From SB11 sp965222995 (lineage in GTDB: Bacteria > Bacteroidota > Bacteroidia > UBA8524): DNA of 64,000 bases. Location: the NCBI GenBank assembly GCA_965222995.1, contig OZ244977.1, positions 1,240,001-1,304,000 of the forward strand. Direction: 5' to 3'. Positions 52,542 to 62,886 of this stretch are shown here, one piece after another (the first letter of the stretch is position 1; each line of letters starts with the position of its first letter). The notes beneath the pieces are model-generated. The model saw only the letters and a list, made by a program, of their open reading frames with translations. It was not told the DNA's origin and did no database searches. Position numbers and translations under genes: made by a program.

Positions 52542-54006
52542 TTAAAAAATCTGTAATGACTTAAGTAACCCTCTATGAACAACAATTTGCTCGTTGAAGT
52601 TTAGTGTAGCATCTTTATTCTGATACTTAAAATAATAAATATGGAGTCTTTTTCTGTCTTGATTCCCAATTACACTAAAGTGAAATAAAGTATGCAAGAC
52701 ATAATCAATATTCTTTTCCGTTATAGTGCCATTAGTTAAGTAATCTATATAGCTTTTTCTAAACTCAGAGTATTTGAAGTTCCATTTTCTCAGTTGGGAT
52801 ACTATTTGAAAAATATTATTGATATCAGGTAGAACTGCATAAACCTCGTCTGTTATTTCACTTTTAAGGTAATTGGAAAATGGTCTATCAGCTTTTTTAG
52901 TTGTCACTGGTGAAATTAGTTGTTGTTCTTTGTTAATAGAGTCTGTTGCACAGATTTGAATATATTTTATAAAATCTCTAGGTCGAATATGAGTGTTTCG
53001 AGCTATAAAATCAAAACCCTCGATAAAGTTTTTATTTCCTGTCCCAACTCTTACTTTTCTATCATAAAAGATTTTTTTCTAAGCATCTTTAAAACTCAAG
53101 ATACTGGATGTGGGAGAAACTGCTTTACTGATTCTGTAAGCTAACAAATCTTTAATTTTTTCGACTGTCCATTCAATTTCAACTATATAATCTTGCCATT
53201 TAGTTTTATCAGCATCTCTTATGACGCTATAAATATCATCTCTTAAAAAAATCACAGGGTAGATATGGCAATTTTTCTTCTTTAAAAAAACAGATTTTAT
53301 ATCTTGAACAGCTTTAAAAAGACTAGTTAATAGAAAAGAATATGTTTGAAAAGATTCCTTATCCTTAATTTCTCTATAGTCTTCATCTAATTCATCAAAT
53401 ATTACATAATATTTAGAGCTATCTATATAGTCATATATAATGTCTTCTAGTAAGTTGACTTTTTCTATCCAAGAAATGTTTTGTGATGTATTAGTATCTC
53501 TCTCCAAACCTATAAAAACCTGACCCAAGAATCGTGGCGCCAAACTCTCTCTTAGTCCATTTAGAAATTACTCTTGATAAGGAATCGATTGAGTCTGTTT
53601 TGTAGAGTTCATTCAACTTCTGTCTAATATTTAAGTTTATTTTATCGTTCTTAACAAACATCCTACAAATAAATGAGTATATGATGTACTTCCAAATTGT
53701 AATGTATTGATTTGGTGGAGTATAGTTCTCATTATGCAAGCTATAAAGCTCATTAAAAGGGAAGTTTTTAAAATTGAGTTTTTCAGTAAATACCTCAGAG
53801 GGATTATTGTTTAACAAGTATTCACTTAATGCTGTCTTACCCGTTCCTTTTCGTCCTATCACATAACATTTCTCTCCACTAAGTATCTTGTTTAGTTCAT
53901 TAGTATGATAGAAATACCGTTTATTATCTTCCAATTTAGCTTCTAACTTCCAATGAGAAGCAATTTCATTTAAAATGGCAAGCTTGTTAGAATTTGACTG
54001 TTCCAT
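52542..54006 (-). pseudogene. P-loop ATPase (Sll1717-like), broken by frameshift and nonsense
   Basis: Three frames read as one ~488-residue ATPase. Frame 1 (from ATG 54006): Walker A G-R-K-G-T-G-K57-T, ending near 53514. A one-base difference in an A5 run (53514-53518) moves into frame 2, which has Walker B Y-Y-V-I-F-D-E-L-D-E-D-Y. At 53079-53081 a TAG interrupts; the same frame then continues without a break (K-K-I-F-Y-D-R onward) to 52542. A TGG-to-TAG change would restore it. The layout resembles the P-loop ATPase Sll1717 family, some of which sit in defence regions. Sequencing error is possible for the frameshift, less so for both. Confidence 0.75.
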
Positions 54007-54075
54007 GATAGAGTATAAAAATTAGCATAGCGAAGGTAGACTATATTAACAAAAGAATCTCAACCTCAAATTCAC

Positions 54076-54083
54076 TATCTTTG
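54076..54083 (+). promoter_or_regulatory. -7 box (TATCTTTG) before icmF
   Basis: TATCTTTG is an exact TAnnTTTG match, 23 nt before ATG 54107. No TTG at the expected -33 position was found. Confidence 0.45.
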
Positions 54084-54106
54084 CAGTTCTTTAAAATCGC
54101 TGTAAT

Positions 54107-57100
54107 ATGTCAGTAACTGCACCTGTAGAAGTATATACTCCCAAAAATAAAATTCGTATTGTAACCGCTGCCGCCCTGTTCGATGGGCACGATGCTGCCA
54201 TTAATATTATGCGCCGCATATTGCAAAGCAGTGGTGCTGAGGTTATCCATTTGGGGCACGACCGTAGTGTTGCCGAAATTGTAGACTGCGCCATACAAGA
54301 AGATGCACAAGCCATTGCCATTACCAGCTATCAAGGCGGGCATATGGAGTACTTTAAGTACATGCACGATTTACTAAAAGAAAAGGGCAGCCCGCAAATA
54401 AAGCTATTTGGTGGCGGTGGTGGGGTTATCCTTCCCGAAGAAATAAAAGAACTGCACGACTACGGTATTACCCGCATTTACTCTCCTGACGATGGGCGTG
54501 AAATGGGCTTGCAGGGCATGATAAACGACTTGTTAGAGCAAAGTGACTTCCCTACGGGTAAAAACCTAAACGGTGAAGTGAAACACCTAGGTAAGCGTGA
54601 TGTAAAGGCTATTGCTCATCTAATATCAGCCGCAGAAAACAATTATGAAGAAACTCGCCCTATGTTGGACGAGGTGCAAGAAATAAGCAAAGACATAACT
54701 ACCCCTGTATTGGGTATTACAGGTACAGGTGGTGCGGGCAAATCATCGTTAGTAGACGAGTTGGTACGCCGTTTCTTGATAGATTTTGAAGATAAAACTA
54801 TTGCTATTATCTCGGTAGACCCTTCTAAGCGTAAAACCGGTGGAGCATTATTGGGAGACCGTATTCGTATGAATGCTATCCGTAACCCAAGGGTGTATAT
54901 GCGTTCGCTGGCTACTCGCCAAAGTAACTTGGCATTGAGCAAGTATGTAAAAGAAGCGGTAGATATTGTAAAGGCAGCCAACTTTGATGTAATTATTTTA
55001 GAAACATCGGGTATTGGGCAAAGTGATACCGAAATTATAGAGCATAGCGATATGAGCCTCTACGTGATGACACCTGAGTACGGTGCGGCAACACAGTTAG
55101 AGAAAATAGATATGTTGGATTTTGCCGACATTATCGCCCTAAACAAGTTCGACAAACGTGGTGCTTTAGATGCAATCCGAGATGTGAAGAAGCAATATAA
55201 GCGCAACCATCAGCTATGGGATACTCCTGATGAGGATTTGCCAGTGTTTGGTACCATAGCCTCACAATTTAACGACCCGGGCATGAACAGCCTTTACCGC
55301 ACCATAATGGATAATTTGGCAGAGAAAACAGGTGCAGATTTAAAATCAAGCTTTGAGGTTTCAGATGAAATGTCGAAGAAGATATACATCATCCCACCCG
55401 AGCGAACACGCTATTTAAGTGAGATTTCTGAAAACAACCGTAGCTATAATCAATGGGCTGAACAGCAGGTTGCAACAGCTCAGAAACTATATAGTTTACG
55501 TACCAGTATTGAGACACTTAACGACACCAAGGTAGACGATAAGGAGAACTTGGTTAAATCTTTAGAAGCAGCATATACCGAAATAGAATTGAATCTTGAC
55601 CCTCGTAACAAGAAAATGTTAGAAGAGTGGGACGAGAAAGTGAAACGCTATAACGATGATTTATTCATCTTTAAAGTGCGTGATAAAGAAATTAAAATCA
55701 AAACCTTTAGTGAGTCACTATCGCATACCCGTGTACCTAAGGTAGCTTTACCTAAATACAAAGCATGGGGAGACTTATTAAAGTGGATGTTGCAAGAAAA
55801 CGTACCGGGTGAGTTCCCTTACACATCGGGAGTATTCCCTTTTAAACGTGAGAATGAAGACCCTACCCGTATGTTTGCGGGAGAAGGTGGACCAGAGCGT
55901 ACCAACCGCCGCTTCCACTATGTAAGTTTAGGCATGCCCGCTAAGCGTTTATCTACGGCTTTCGATTCGGTAACACTTTACGGTCAAGACCCTGATTATC
56001 GCCCTGATATTTACGGTAAAATTGGTAATGCAGGAGTATCGGTATGGAGTTTAGATGCTGCGAAGAAGTTATATTCTGGCTTTAACTTAGCTAATCCTAC
56101 CACCTCGGTATCTATGACCATTAATGGTCCTGCTGCCATATTAGCTGCCTTCTTTATGAATGCTGCTATTGACCAACAGTGCGAGCTATACATAAAAGAA
56201 AATGGATTAGAAGATGAAACTCGCCAAAAAGTAAAAGACATTTTTGCGGCTAAAAACCTTCCTGCTCCTGAATATCAAGGTGATTTACCTGAAGGGAATG
56301 ATGGTTTAGGCTTAATGCTATTAGGAGTTTCGGGAGATCAAGTACTACCTAATGATACTTACCAAGAAATAAAAACAAAAACCTTGGCTGCTGTACGTGG
56401 AACCGTACAAGCTGATATTTTAAAAGAAGACCAAGCGCAAAATACCTGTATTTTCAGTACAGAGTTTAGCTTACGTGTTATGGGTGATGTGCAGCAGTAC
56501 TTCATCAATAACAATGTACGCAACTTCTACTCGGTATCTATTAGCGGTTACCATATTGCTGAGGCGGGTGCCAACCCTATTACACAGTTGGCATTAACGC
56601 TTTCTAACGGCTTCACTTACGTTGAGTATTACCTAAGCCGTGGTATGGATATTAATAAGTTTGCCCCTAACCTGTCGTTCTTTTTTAGCAACGGTATAGA
56701 CCCTGAATATAGTGTGATTGGTAGAGTAGCTCGTCGTATTTGGGCGAAGGCTATGAAAAATAAGTACCAAGCTAATGAGCGTAGCCAAATGTTGAAGTAT
56801 CACATACAAACCAGTGGTCGCTCACTACACGCACAAGAGATTGACTTTAACGATATACGTACTACACTACAAGCCCTGTATGCTATATACGATAATTGCC
56901 AGAGCCTACATACCAACGCTTACGATGAGGCAATCACAACTCCTACTGAGGAAAGTGTACGCCGTGCTATGGCGATACAGTTGATTATTAATAAAGAGTT
57001 GGGATTAGCGAAAAACGAAAATCCAATTCAAGGCTCATTTATTATTGAAGAATTAACCGACTTAGTAGAAGAAGCTGTATTAGCAGAATTTGACCGTATT

Positions 57101-57496
57101 AATGAGCGTGGTGGTGTGTTAGGTGCTATGGAAACCATGTACCAACGCAATAAGATACAAGAAGAGAGCTTGTATTATGAAACGCTAAAACATACCGGTG
57201 AGTTCCCAATAATCGGGGTAAATACGTTCTTATCTTCTAAAGGTTCACCAACGGTAATACCACAAGAGGTAATACGTAGTACCAAAGAAGAAAAAGACTA
57301 CCAAATAACTGCTATGGAAGCCATGCACAACCTTCATGAGGTGAAAAGCAAAGAAATGCTTAGTGCTTTACAACAAGCTGCCGTAGAAAATAAAAACATA
57401 TTTGAGGTACTAATGGAAGCAGTAAAATACTGCACCTTAGGACAAATTACCAATGCCTTGTTTGAAGTAGGCGGCCAGTACAGAAGGAATATGTAG
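54107..57496 (+). CDS. icmF: Fused B12-dependent acyl-CoA mutase with GTPase chaperone (IcmF type)
   Basis: 1129 residues, the size of IcmF fusions. Domain 1 (~15-145) is the cobalamin-binding domain with D26-G-H28-D-A-A, His28 being the likely lower axial Co ligand. Domain 2 (~195-410) is a MeaI-type G-protein chaperone with Walker A G-T-G-G-A-G-K212-S-S and N-K-F-D. Domain 3 (~560-1129) is the mutase barrel (F-P-Y-T-S-G-V-F-P-F, S-M-T-I-N-G-P-A, S-I-S-G-Y-H-I-A-E-A-G-A-N-P). It interconverts isobutyryl- and n-butyryl-CoA-type substrates; exact specificity cannot be read here. Monocistronic, 23 nt after a TATCTTTG box. Confidence 0.92.
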   Translation: MSVTAPVEVYTPKNKIRIVTAAALFDGHDAAINIMRRILQSSGAEVIHLGHDRSVAEIVDCAIQEDAQAIAITSYQGGHMEYFKYMHDLLKEKGSPQIKLFGGGGGVILPEEIKELHDYGITRIYSPDDGREMGLQGMINDLLEQSDFPTGKNLNGEVKHLGKRDVKAIAHLISAAENNYEETRPMLDEVQEISKDITTPVLGITGTGGAGKSSLVDELVRRFLIDFEDKTIAIISVDPSKRKTGGALLGDRIRMNAIRNPRVYMRSLATRQSNLALSKYVKEAVDIVKAANFDVIILETSGIGQSDTEIIEHSDMSLYVMTPEYGAATQLEKIDMLDFADIIALNKFDKRGALDAIRDVKKQYKRNHQLWDTPDEDLPVFGTIASQFNDPGMNSLYRTIMDNLAEKTGADLKSSFEVSDEMSKKIYIIPPERTRYLSEISENNRSYNQWAEQQVATAQKLYSLRTSIETLNDTKVDDKENLVKSLEAAYTEIELNLDPRNKKMLEEWDEKVKRYNDDLFIFKVRDKEIKIKTFSESLSHTRVPKVALPKYKAWGDLLKWMLQENVPGEFPYTSGVFPFKRENEDPTRMFAGEGGPERTNRRFHYVSLGMPAKRLSTAFDSVTLYGQDPDYRPDIYGKIGNAGVSVWSLDAAKKLYSGFNLANPTTSVSMTINGPAAILAAFFMNAAIDQQCELYIKENGLEDETRQKVKDIFAAKNLPAPEYQGDLPEGNDGLGLMLLGVSGDQVLPNDTYQEIKTKTLAAVRGTVQADILKEDQAQNTCIFSTEFSLRVMGDVQQYFINNNVRNFYSVSISGYHIAEAGANPITQLALTLSNGFTYVEYYLSRGMDINKFAPNLSFFFSNGIDPEYSVIGRVARRIWAKAMKNKYQANERSQMLKYHIQTSGRSLHAQEIDFNDIRTTLQALYAIYDNCQSLHTNAYDEAITTPTEESVRRAMAIQLIINKELGLAKNENPIQGSFIIEELTDLVEEAVLAEFDRINERGGVLGAMETMYQRNKIQEESLYYETLKHTGEFPIIGVNTFLSSKGSPTVIPQEVIRSTKEEKDYQITAMEAMHNLHEVKSKEMLSALQQAAVENKNIFEVLMEAVKYCTLGQITNALFEVGGQYRRNM

Positions 57497-57605
57497 TATT
57501 CTATAAATGATTGTATATTGTATTATAATTAAGAAAACTTTTCTAAATCCAATAATTCTTTTTTATTAGATTTATAGAGTTAATTGTAATTTCTATTGAT
57601 TGCCT

Positions 57606-57881
57606 ATGAAATATGGAAGCATTATAGCTACATCAATAACAGTTGCTATTTTATTACTTCTTCCATTAATCTATTTAACATATTTCCCGTTAAGATTATA
57701 CTTAACTGGAAGTCATACTGCAGAGGTTGTAACAATGATTGACCATTATATGACTTATTCCAGAAGTGGAATTACTGATATGGGTTATGAGGTTAAGGTA
57801 TCAAATCAAAAAAAAATTTATAAAATAAGCACTAAAGAAGGTAAAGCTATTAAACAAGGTGACAGCTTATTCATTTTTTGA
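57606..57881 (+). CDS. Small membrane-anchored protein, 91 residues
   Basis: ATG 57606 (the TTG two codons upstream is also possible). One hydrophobic helix (~6-28) is followed by ~60 polar residues with a V-K-V-S-N-Q-K-K-I-Y-K-I strand pattern. No known family. Probably inner membrane with a soluble tail. The gene after it is also a membrane protein of unknown function. Confidence 0.55.
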   Translation: MKYGSIIATSITVAILLLLPLIYLTYFPLRLYLTGSHTAEVVTMIDHYMTYSRSGITDMGYEVKVSNQKKIYKISTKEGKAIKQGDSLFIF

Positions 57882-58007
57882 AAGTATGTATGTCAATAAC
57901 AATATTTTGACCCTTAATTCTAAAAAGCTTAGTTTTTATCAAGTTTTCATTGGGAATAAAAACCAATTTTTTTTATAAAAGTTCTGTTTGCCTTATTACT
58001 ATTAATA

Positions 58008-58466
58008 GTGGTGCTTTTTTGTTGTTTTATTGTTTATGTAACTACTTTCAAACGTCTTCTAGAGATAGCAAAGAGTGAATACTCCCAGGATGATTATTTC
58101 ATTATTAAGCTATCAACTTTTCTACAAAAAAACTTTTTTTTAATCATAAGTATAGTTTTTTTTTACTTAGTTGGTAATAAAATTATTGTTGATAGCATAA
58201 ACTCAAAAATCCATAACAATACATTCATAATTATGAATACCTTGCTTGGTTTTTTTTTAATTTTATTCACCCCATCAATAGCCACTTTGTTAAAGACTTC
58301 AATAACACAGTCAAAAAATAAATTTATTAGAAGTATAGTTGCCTTACTTTCGATTGCAATTAACTTTATTTTTATTAGTAAGTTTATTGAAGTTGGAAGT
58401 GACTTAAGCTTCACAGAACTATTAAATAGGTATGTTCAAATCTTTAATGACTCAATAATTAAATAA
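58008..58466 (+). CDS. Hypothetical multi-pass membrane protein
   Basis: 152 residues from GTG 58008; the frame is open back to ~57960 with more hydrophobic residues (V-L-F-A-L-L-L-L-I-V-V), so the true start may be upstream at a non-ATG codon. Four hydrophobic segments (about 1-12, 43-60, 70-90, 108-128). AT-rich and repeat-poor. Family not recognised. Confidence 0.5.
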   Translation: MVLFCCFIVYVTTFKRLLEIAKSEYSQDDYFIIKLSTFLQKNFFLIISIVFFYLVGNKIIVDSINSKIHNNTFIIMNTLLGFFLILFTPSIATLLKTSITQSKNKFIRSIVALLSIAINFIFISKFIEVGSDLSFTELLNRYVQIFNDSIIK

Positions 58467-58552
58467 AACTAACATCAATAATTTTCATGAGCAATAAAAG
58501 TATCTTAATTTTCAACAACAGTAACCCTTAATTTACATTATAATAATTAGAA

Positions 58553-59062
58553 TTGAGTAGTTCTCCCCTCATCATACTAGGCTCTGCGCGAAAAGAAAGC
58601 GATACCCAAAAGTTAGTAGAACTGATTTTTGGAGGGAAAGAGTATAAACTTATTGACTTGCTACACTATTCCATAGCTCACTATAATTACGAAGAGGAAT
58701 ACCCATCTAATGATGAGTTTCTTACTATTGTTGAGCAGATGCTGCAACATAAGGTAATAGTATTTGCAACGCCAGTGTATTGGTACAGCATGAGCGGTTA
58801 CATGAAAGTTTTCTTTGATAGATTGACGGATATAGTAAGCTCACAAAAGCATATCGGTAGAAAACTTAAAGGTAAAAAAGTAGCATTGCTTTCTGTAAGT
58901 AATAGTAATGAGTTACCCGAAGGTTTTGAAATTCCTTTTAGAGATACTGCCAACTTTTTAGATATGGAATACTTGGGTTGTTTCTTTAGCCCGTCAAAAG
59001 AACTTGCTAATCCTTCTGTTATTAAAGAAAAAGCTACCAATTGGTTAAAGAGTATCTCATAG
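58553..59062 (+). CDS. Flavodoxin-like NAD(P)H-dependent oxidoreductase
   Basis: 169 residues, start TTG 58553 (no in-frame ATG before the first strand). The FMN-binding fold shows I-I-L-G-S-A-R-K-E-S-D-T-Q-K-L at the start, P-V-Y-W-Y-S-M-S-G-Y-M-K-V-F-F-D-R after strand 3 and a G-K-K-V-A-L-L-S strand. This is the NADPH-dependent FMN reductase/NAD(P)H dehydrogenase type. Substrate unknown (quinones or FMN). Confidence 0.85.
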   Translation: MSSSPLIILGSARKESDTQKLVELIFGGKEYKLIDLLHYSIAHYNYEEEYPSNDEFLTIVEQMLQHKVIVFATPVYWYSMSGYMKVFFDRLTDIVSSQKHIGRKLKGKKVALLSVSNSNELPEGFEIPFRDTANFLDMEYLGCFFSPSKELANPSVIKEKATNWLKSIS

Positions 59063-59271
59063 GCTTAACAATAAGTTAACTTAACAACCCCACATCTTAC
59101 TGATAATTAAAGTCTTAATAATTAAGTTCATTTGAAATATAAAGACTTTACACTTAGAGAATAAGTTACTAACGTTTAGAGTGAGTTGTTGTACTTATAG
59201 TTTATATTCTACTAGGTTTGTAGAGCATTTTCTAATGAAATACATTTAATTTATAAACTAATATCTCTACC

Positions 59272-60765
59272 ATGGCTTACAGGAAAATCTTTCTATTTAT
59301 TCTTATTAGTGTCACTTCAATATTTCTTAAAGCACAAAATTGGCAGACTGTTTACAGCGATAGGGTACAATATTTTGACAGTGGTGTTACTGCAATTAAA
59401 ATAATAGATAAGCAAATTGATACTAATGGTGATAGTATTTTCTATAATTACCCTGCACTATACATAGATACTCTTAATTACTGGGTTGATGATAGTGGAA
59501 CTGACTCTGTTTCATGGTTAGGTAAGAAAACTATTATAAAACCTAATGGCGAAAACTGTTTTGTCAATGGATTGAATGACAAAATGATTATCAAGACTAA
59601 TGCTGCAAACAACGAGAGTTGGGAGTTTTTACGAAATAGTAACACCCTTATTACTGCCAAAGTCGACTCAGTTAGCTTTGGTATTTATAATGGCATTAGA
59701 GATTCTGTAAAGCATATAAGCTTATCTGTTGTAGCAAACTCATCAATTCATCAAAATATGGTTAAGGGTTTGCACAAAAAACAAATCTGGCTTTCAAAAC
59801 ATAATGGCTTTTTAAGAGTACCTATTTTAGAATATATCGTAAATGCCGGGTGGAACCAATATTACCATAGCGTCAAACCTATATACAACCAAACTAAAAT
59901 CAACATCTTTACCAATAAAAATATGTTCGATTTTGAGGTTGGTGATATAATCCAATCAGAAGAATATTCAAACTACTTATATACAGGTAACTCAGTATAT
60001 AACGGATATAGTAAGAGGTGGTTAATAGATACTTATATCAATAAGAACTACGACTCTATTGGTGATTCGGTTCAATATGAGATAAGACGAAGACACTTTT
60101 TCCTTATTGACAGAAAAAATCCAGATACGACGTATATTAGAAACGACACTACTTTTTTAATTTCAAAAACGTATTATGATTTAAGTAAGCAGGCGTTTGG
60201 AGTAATGCCACTTTCAGTAGGTAGGTTTATTAAAGTTACAGGCACTGCATCCCTATATACAGGTTATAAATGTGCTACAGAGTTTTCAATTCAAAGCAAT
60301 GGCAACTGCTTTTTACCTGTCATAAAGCAAAATGAAATAAACACTTTTGAACAATCTTTAAACCTAAGTTATACAGCAAAAAAAGGACTTTATTACATGT
60401 ATCAAGATGGTTCTAATGGTGCCTTTCCCCCTAACCCTTACACAACTAGAAATAGCATTATTTATGCAAAAAACTCATGCGGTGAGTTAGGTAAAGATGT
60501 TACTCTTAGCATAAATAATATTAAAAAAAATACTAATCAAATCACTGTTTACCCCAACCCGGCAAATAATATTATACTTATTGAAACCAATAGTATAAAA
60601 TCTATCGAGTTGATTGACTTACAAGGGAAAACAATTCTTTCTAAAAAGTCTTGTAATAAAGGTGTAGAACTTTTAAATATATCTCGACTTGAAGAGGGTA
60701 TTTATATTATCAAAGTAATAAGCGAGAGTAGTATTTCATCGCAAAAAATCGTTATCAAGCATTAA
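59272..60765 (+). CDS. Secreted protein with type A T9SS domain, unknown function
   Basis: 497 residues. Signal peptide cleaves near L-K-A-Q. The ~400-residue middle is beta-rich with many Tyr, Asn and Asp residues, and no repeat or enzyme motif I can name. The last ~75 residues are a type A sorting domain (V-Y-P-N-P-A-N, then L-E-E-G-I-Y-I-I-K-V). Exported to the surface or released. It is preceded by 209 AT-rich bases without a gene. Confidence 0.85.
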   Translation: MAYRKIFLFILISVTSIFLKAQNWQTVYSDRVQYFDSGVTAIKIIDKQIDTNGDSIFYNYPALYIDTLNYWVDDSGTDSVSWLGKKTIIKPNGENCFVNGLNDKMIIKTNAANNESWEFLRNSNTLITAKVDSVSFGIYNGIRDSVKHISLSVVANSSIHQNMVKGLHKKQIWLSKHNGFLRVPILEYIVNAGWNQYYHSVKPIYNQTKINIFTNKNMFDFEVGDIIQSEEYSNYLYTGNSVYNGYSKRWLIDTYINKNYDSIGDSVQYEIRRRHFFLIDRKNPDTTYIRNDTTFLISKTYYDLSKQAFGVMPLSVGRFIKVTGTASLYTGYKCATEFSIQSNGNCFLPVIKQNEINTFEQSLNLSYTAKKGLYYMYQDGSNGAFPPNPYTTRNSIIYAKNSCGELGKDVTLSINNIKKNTNQITVYPNPANNIILIETNSIKSIELIDLQGKTILSKKSCNKGVELLNISRLEEGIYIIKVISESSISSQKIVIKH

Positions 60766-60823
60766 GAAATAGTTTAGTGTTCTAACCTAGTACTTTCTAA
60801 CTAAGTTTCTATATTTGATAATC

Positions 60824-61546
60824 ATGGAAACTAAAAAAATTAATGGGAAAGGATTTATTCGCTTAATAAGAGGAATAAGGTCTTTTTTCTTTGAAGTACT
60901 GATAGTAGTTATAGCAGTAATGTTTTCTTTTTTACTCAACGAATGGCGATTAGAGCGTGAAGAAAAACAAGAAGAAAAAGAAATTTTGGCTCAAGTACTT
61001 GAAGACTTAAAAGCTGATACTGCTAAGATAAAGTTTAACGATAAGCAGATTAAAGAACTGGCAGAAGTAAGCTTAAAACTTATTAAGTTAACACAAGACA
61101 GTATTGAAGATAACTTTATCAGAAGATATTTAGAAGCTCGCTCAGTGATAACTTATGTTCCATTTCAAGCTTCAAAAGCAGGGTATACTGAACTAACTAC
61201 TCGAGGCAATGCTAATAAGATAAAAAACAAACAACTACTGATGCATATAATGGAGCTGTATGAGGGAGATTATATGCAATTAATAGAACTAAATGTTGCC
61301 CATAAAGAATTCCTTATTGATGAACTAAATAGTTATACGGCTAAAAGTTTCCCTCATTTGACCTCGCGGAAAGATGGCGTTTCAAAAACCAAAAGAGAAA
61401 AATTCCTTAAAGCAGTTTTTAGTGACGAGTTTAAGCACCTGCTAGAGTTTGATTATATCCTTAAACAAAACATAGTTATTTCTCACCAACAAGTACTGGA
61501 AGCACAAGATAGCCTTATAAAAGTAATCACACCTTTAGTTGATTGA
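60824..61546 (+). CDS. DUF6090-like single-pass membrane protein
   Basis: 240 residues from ATG 60824. A basic N-terminus (~1-20) leads to one transmembrane helix (~23-43) ending L-L-N-E-W-R, followed by a long charged helical domain (E-R-E-E-K-Q-E-E-K-E-I-L, L-E-D-L-K-A-D). The order matches Bacteroidota DUF6090 proteins, with the soluble part in the periplasm. No function established. Confidence 0.75.
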   Translation: METKKINGKGFIRLIRGIRSFFFEVLIVVIAVMFSFLLNEWRLEREEKQEEKEILAQVLEDLKADTAKIKFNDKQIKELAEVSLKLIKLTQDSIEDNFIRRYLEARSVITYVPFQASKAGYTELTTRGNANKIKNKQLLMHIMELYEGDYMQLIELNVAHKEFLIDELNSYTAKSFPHLTSRKDGVSKTKREKFLKAVFSDEFKHLLEFDYILKQNIVISHQQVLEAQDSLIKVITPLVD

Positions 61547-61592
61547 CAAACTATAGTTATCTTTAGCTTTTTAAACTAACAACCTGTATTTT

Positions 61593-62705
61593 ATGAATAA
61601 AGAAAATGGTATCAAAATCACCATTTTAGTAGCCTTCTTAATCCTTTTTTTGGCAGGTAGTCGTTTCCCTGCCGAGAAAAACAAAATAGAGTGTACCAAA
61701 GAAGAATGCGGGCACACCCATGAAGAACACGGAGAACTGAACTTCAGAGAACGTTTCCATGTAAAGGGCGGAGACAATTATGTAGTTGCAGTACTAAAAT
61801 CCAGTGCCAACTTTTGGGAAGCAAATGGTACAGGTATGACTTTCGCCATTATTATAGGTGGGGCAGCACTTTCATTGGCTCTATCGTATAAAAAATTTAA
61901 TAAACTACTCGAAAATAAAGGCATCAAAGGAGCAGCAATAGGCAGTCTTTTAGGAATGCCACTAAATATGTGTGCCAATTGCTCTGCTGTTACCAGTGTA
62001 GGGATGAACGCCAAAGGAGGAAGTGCAGAATCTACATTGGGGGTTATTTTGGGTGGTGCGTTACTAAACTTTATTGGCATAGTTACTATGTTTGGTTTGT
62101 TTGCCCCCTCAATAGTTATATCGCGTATTGTATTTAGCGTAATAATGATTTTGGTTGTAGTACCCATTGTTTCAAAAATGGTAAAGACAAAAGATGGAGA
62201 GGCAGGCAATACGGTAATGCAAAGCGGAGCTTTCAATCAAATATCATGTTACTTTCCCGAGAAATCGTACATGCAAACTATAATAAAATCTGTTGAAGAT
62301 TGGTTGTTGGCATCGGGAAACATAGCATATAAGCTTATCCCTTTGATGATTATAGGGACGGTATTCACAGCTATTGTACGTGTTATTTTCCCAAATGAAT
62401 ATCTGGAAACATTGGTTACAGCAAGCCCAATAGTAGTTATAGCTACAGTTTCGCTTATTGGTACATTACTTTCTATTCCTGTACTGTTTGAGATACTCTT
62501 AGGGATTATTTTGCTGCAACTTGGGTTTTCTACAGGCGCAATAGCAGCAATGGTATTTACAGCACCGTCCTTCGGTATATTTACTTTAGTGCTTACCCGT
62601 GAAAAACTGGGGGGTATTAAGGTGCCGATAATACTTATACTTACTACATTTATTTTTGGTATGGGTGCAGGGTTTTTTGCTGAACTTTTAGAGGGTTTAA
62701 TGTAA
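61593..62705 (+). CDS. Permease (ArsP/YraQ-like) with His/Cys-rich N-terminal segment
   Basis: 370 residues, eight or nine hydrophobic helices. A cluster C-T-K-E-E-C-G-H-T-H-E-E-H-G-E lies after the first helix (~residues 37-51) and looks like a metal site. The permease core has M-P-L-N-M-C-A-N-C-S-A-V-T, the conserved Cys pair region of the ArsP_1/YraQ-type permease superfamily. Members export organoarsenicals, but others have unknown substrates. The small gene at 62716 follows 10 bp downstream. Confidence 0.82.
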   Translation: MNKENGIKITILVAFLILFLAGSRFPAEKNKIECTKEECGHTHEEHGELNFRERFHVKGGDNYVVAVLKSSANFWEANGTGMTFAIIIGGAALSLALSYKKFNKLLENKGIKGAAIGSLLGMPLNMCANCSAVTSVGMNAKGGSAESTLGVILGGALLNFIGIVTMFGLFAPSIVISRIVFSVIMILVVVPIVSKMVKTKDGEAGNTVMQSGAFNQISCYFPEKSYMQTIIKSVEDWLLASGNIAYKLIPLMIIGTVFTAIVRVIFPNEYLETLVTASPIVVIATVSLIGTLLSIPVLFEILLGIILLQLGFSTGAIAAMVFTAPSFGIFTLVLTREKLGGIKVPIILILTTFIFGMGAGFFAELLEGLM

Positions 62706-62715
62706 TTATATAGAA

Positions 62716-62883
62716 ATGAAAACAACACTAATAGGTATAGTACTTTTTTTGGCTCAATTGGGATTGGCAATTTTTTATAGCCAAACTATTGATTTAATTA
62801 TAATAGCCATAATTGCTTTTATAACATTTATATATGTACTGAATAAGTACAGGAAAAAAGAGTACGACCATTGTGAAATATAG
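62716..62883 (+). CDS. Small two-helix membrane protein, 55 residues
   Basis: Read directly from the sequence: ATG 62716 to TAG 62883. Two hydrophobic helices (residues ~4-20 and ~25-41), then a basic tail K-Y-R-K-K-E-Y-D-H-C-E-I. It lies 10 bp after the permease stop and 3 bp before the DUF3667 gene, with no room for separate control, so it is likely in the same transcript. No known family. Confidence 0.6.
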   Translation: MKTTLIGIVLFLAQLGLAIFYSQTIDLIIIAIIAFITFIYVLNKYRKKEYDHCEI

Positions 62884-62886
62884 CAA

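Noticed and set aside
62249..62770. 173-residue minus-strand ORF opposite the permease
   Set aside because: Hydrophobic only because it is antisense to transmembrane helices; overlaps two supported + strand genes.
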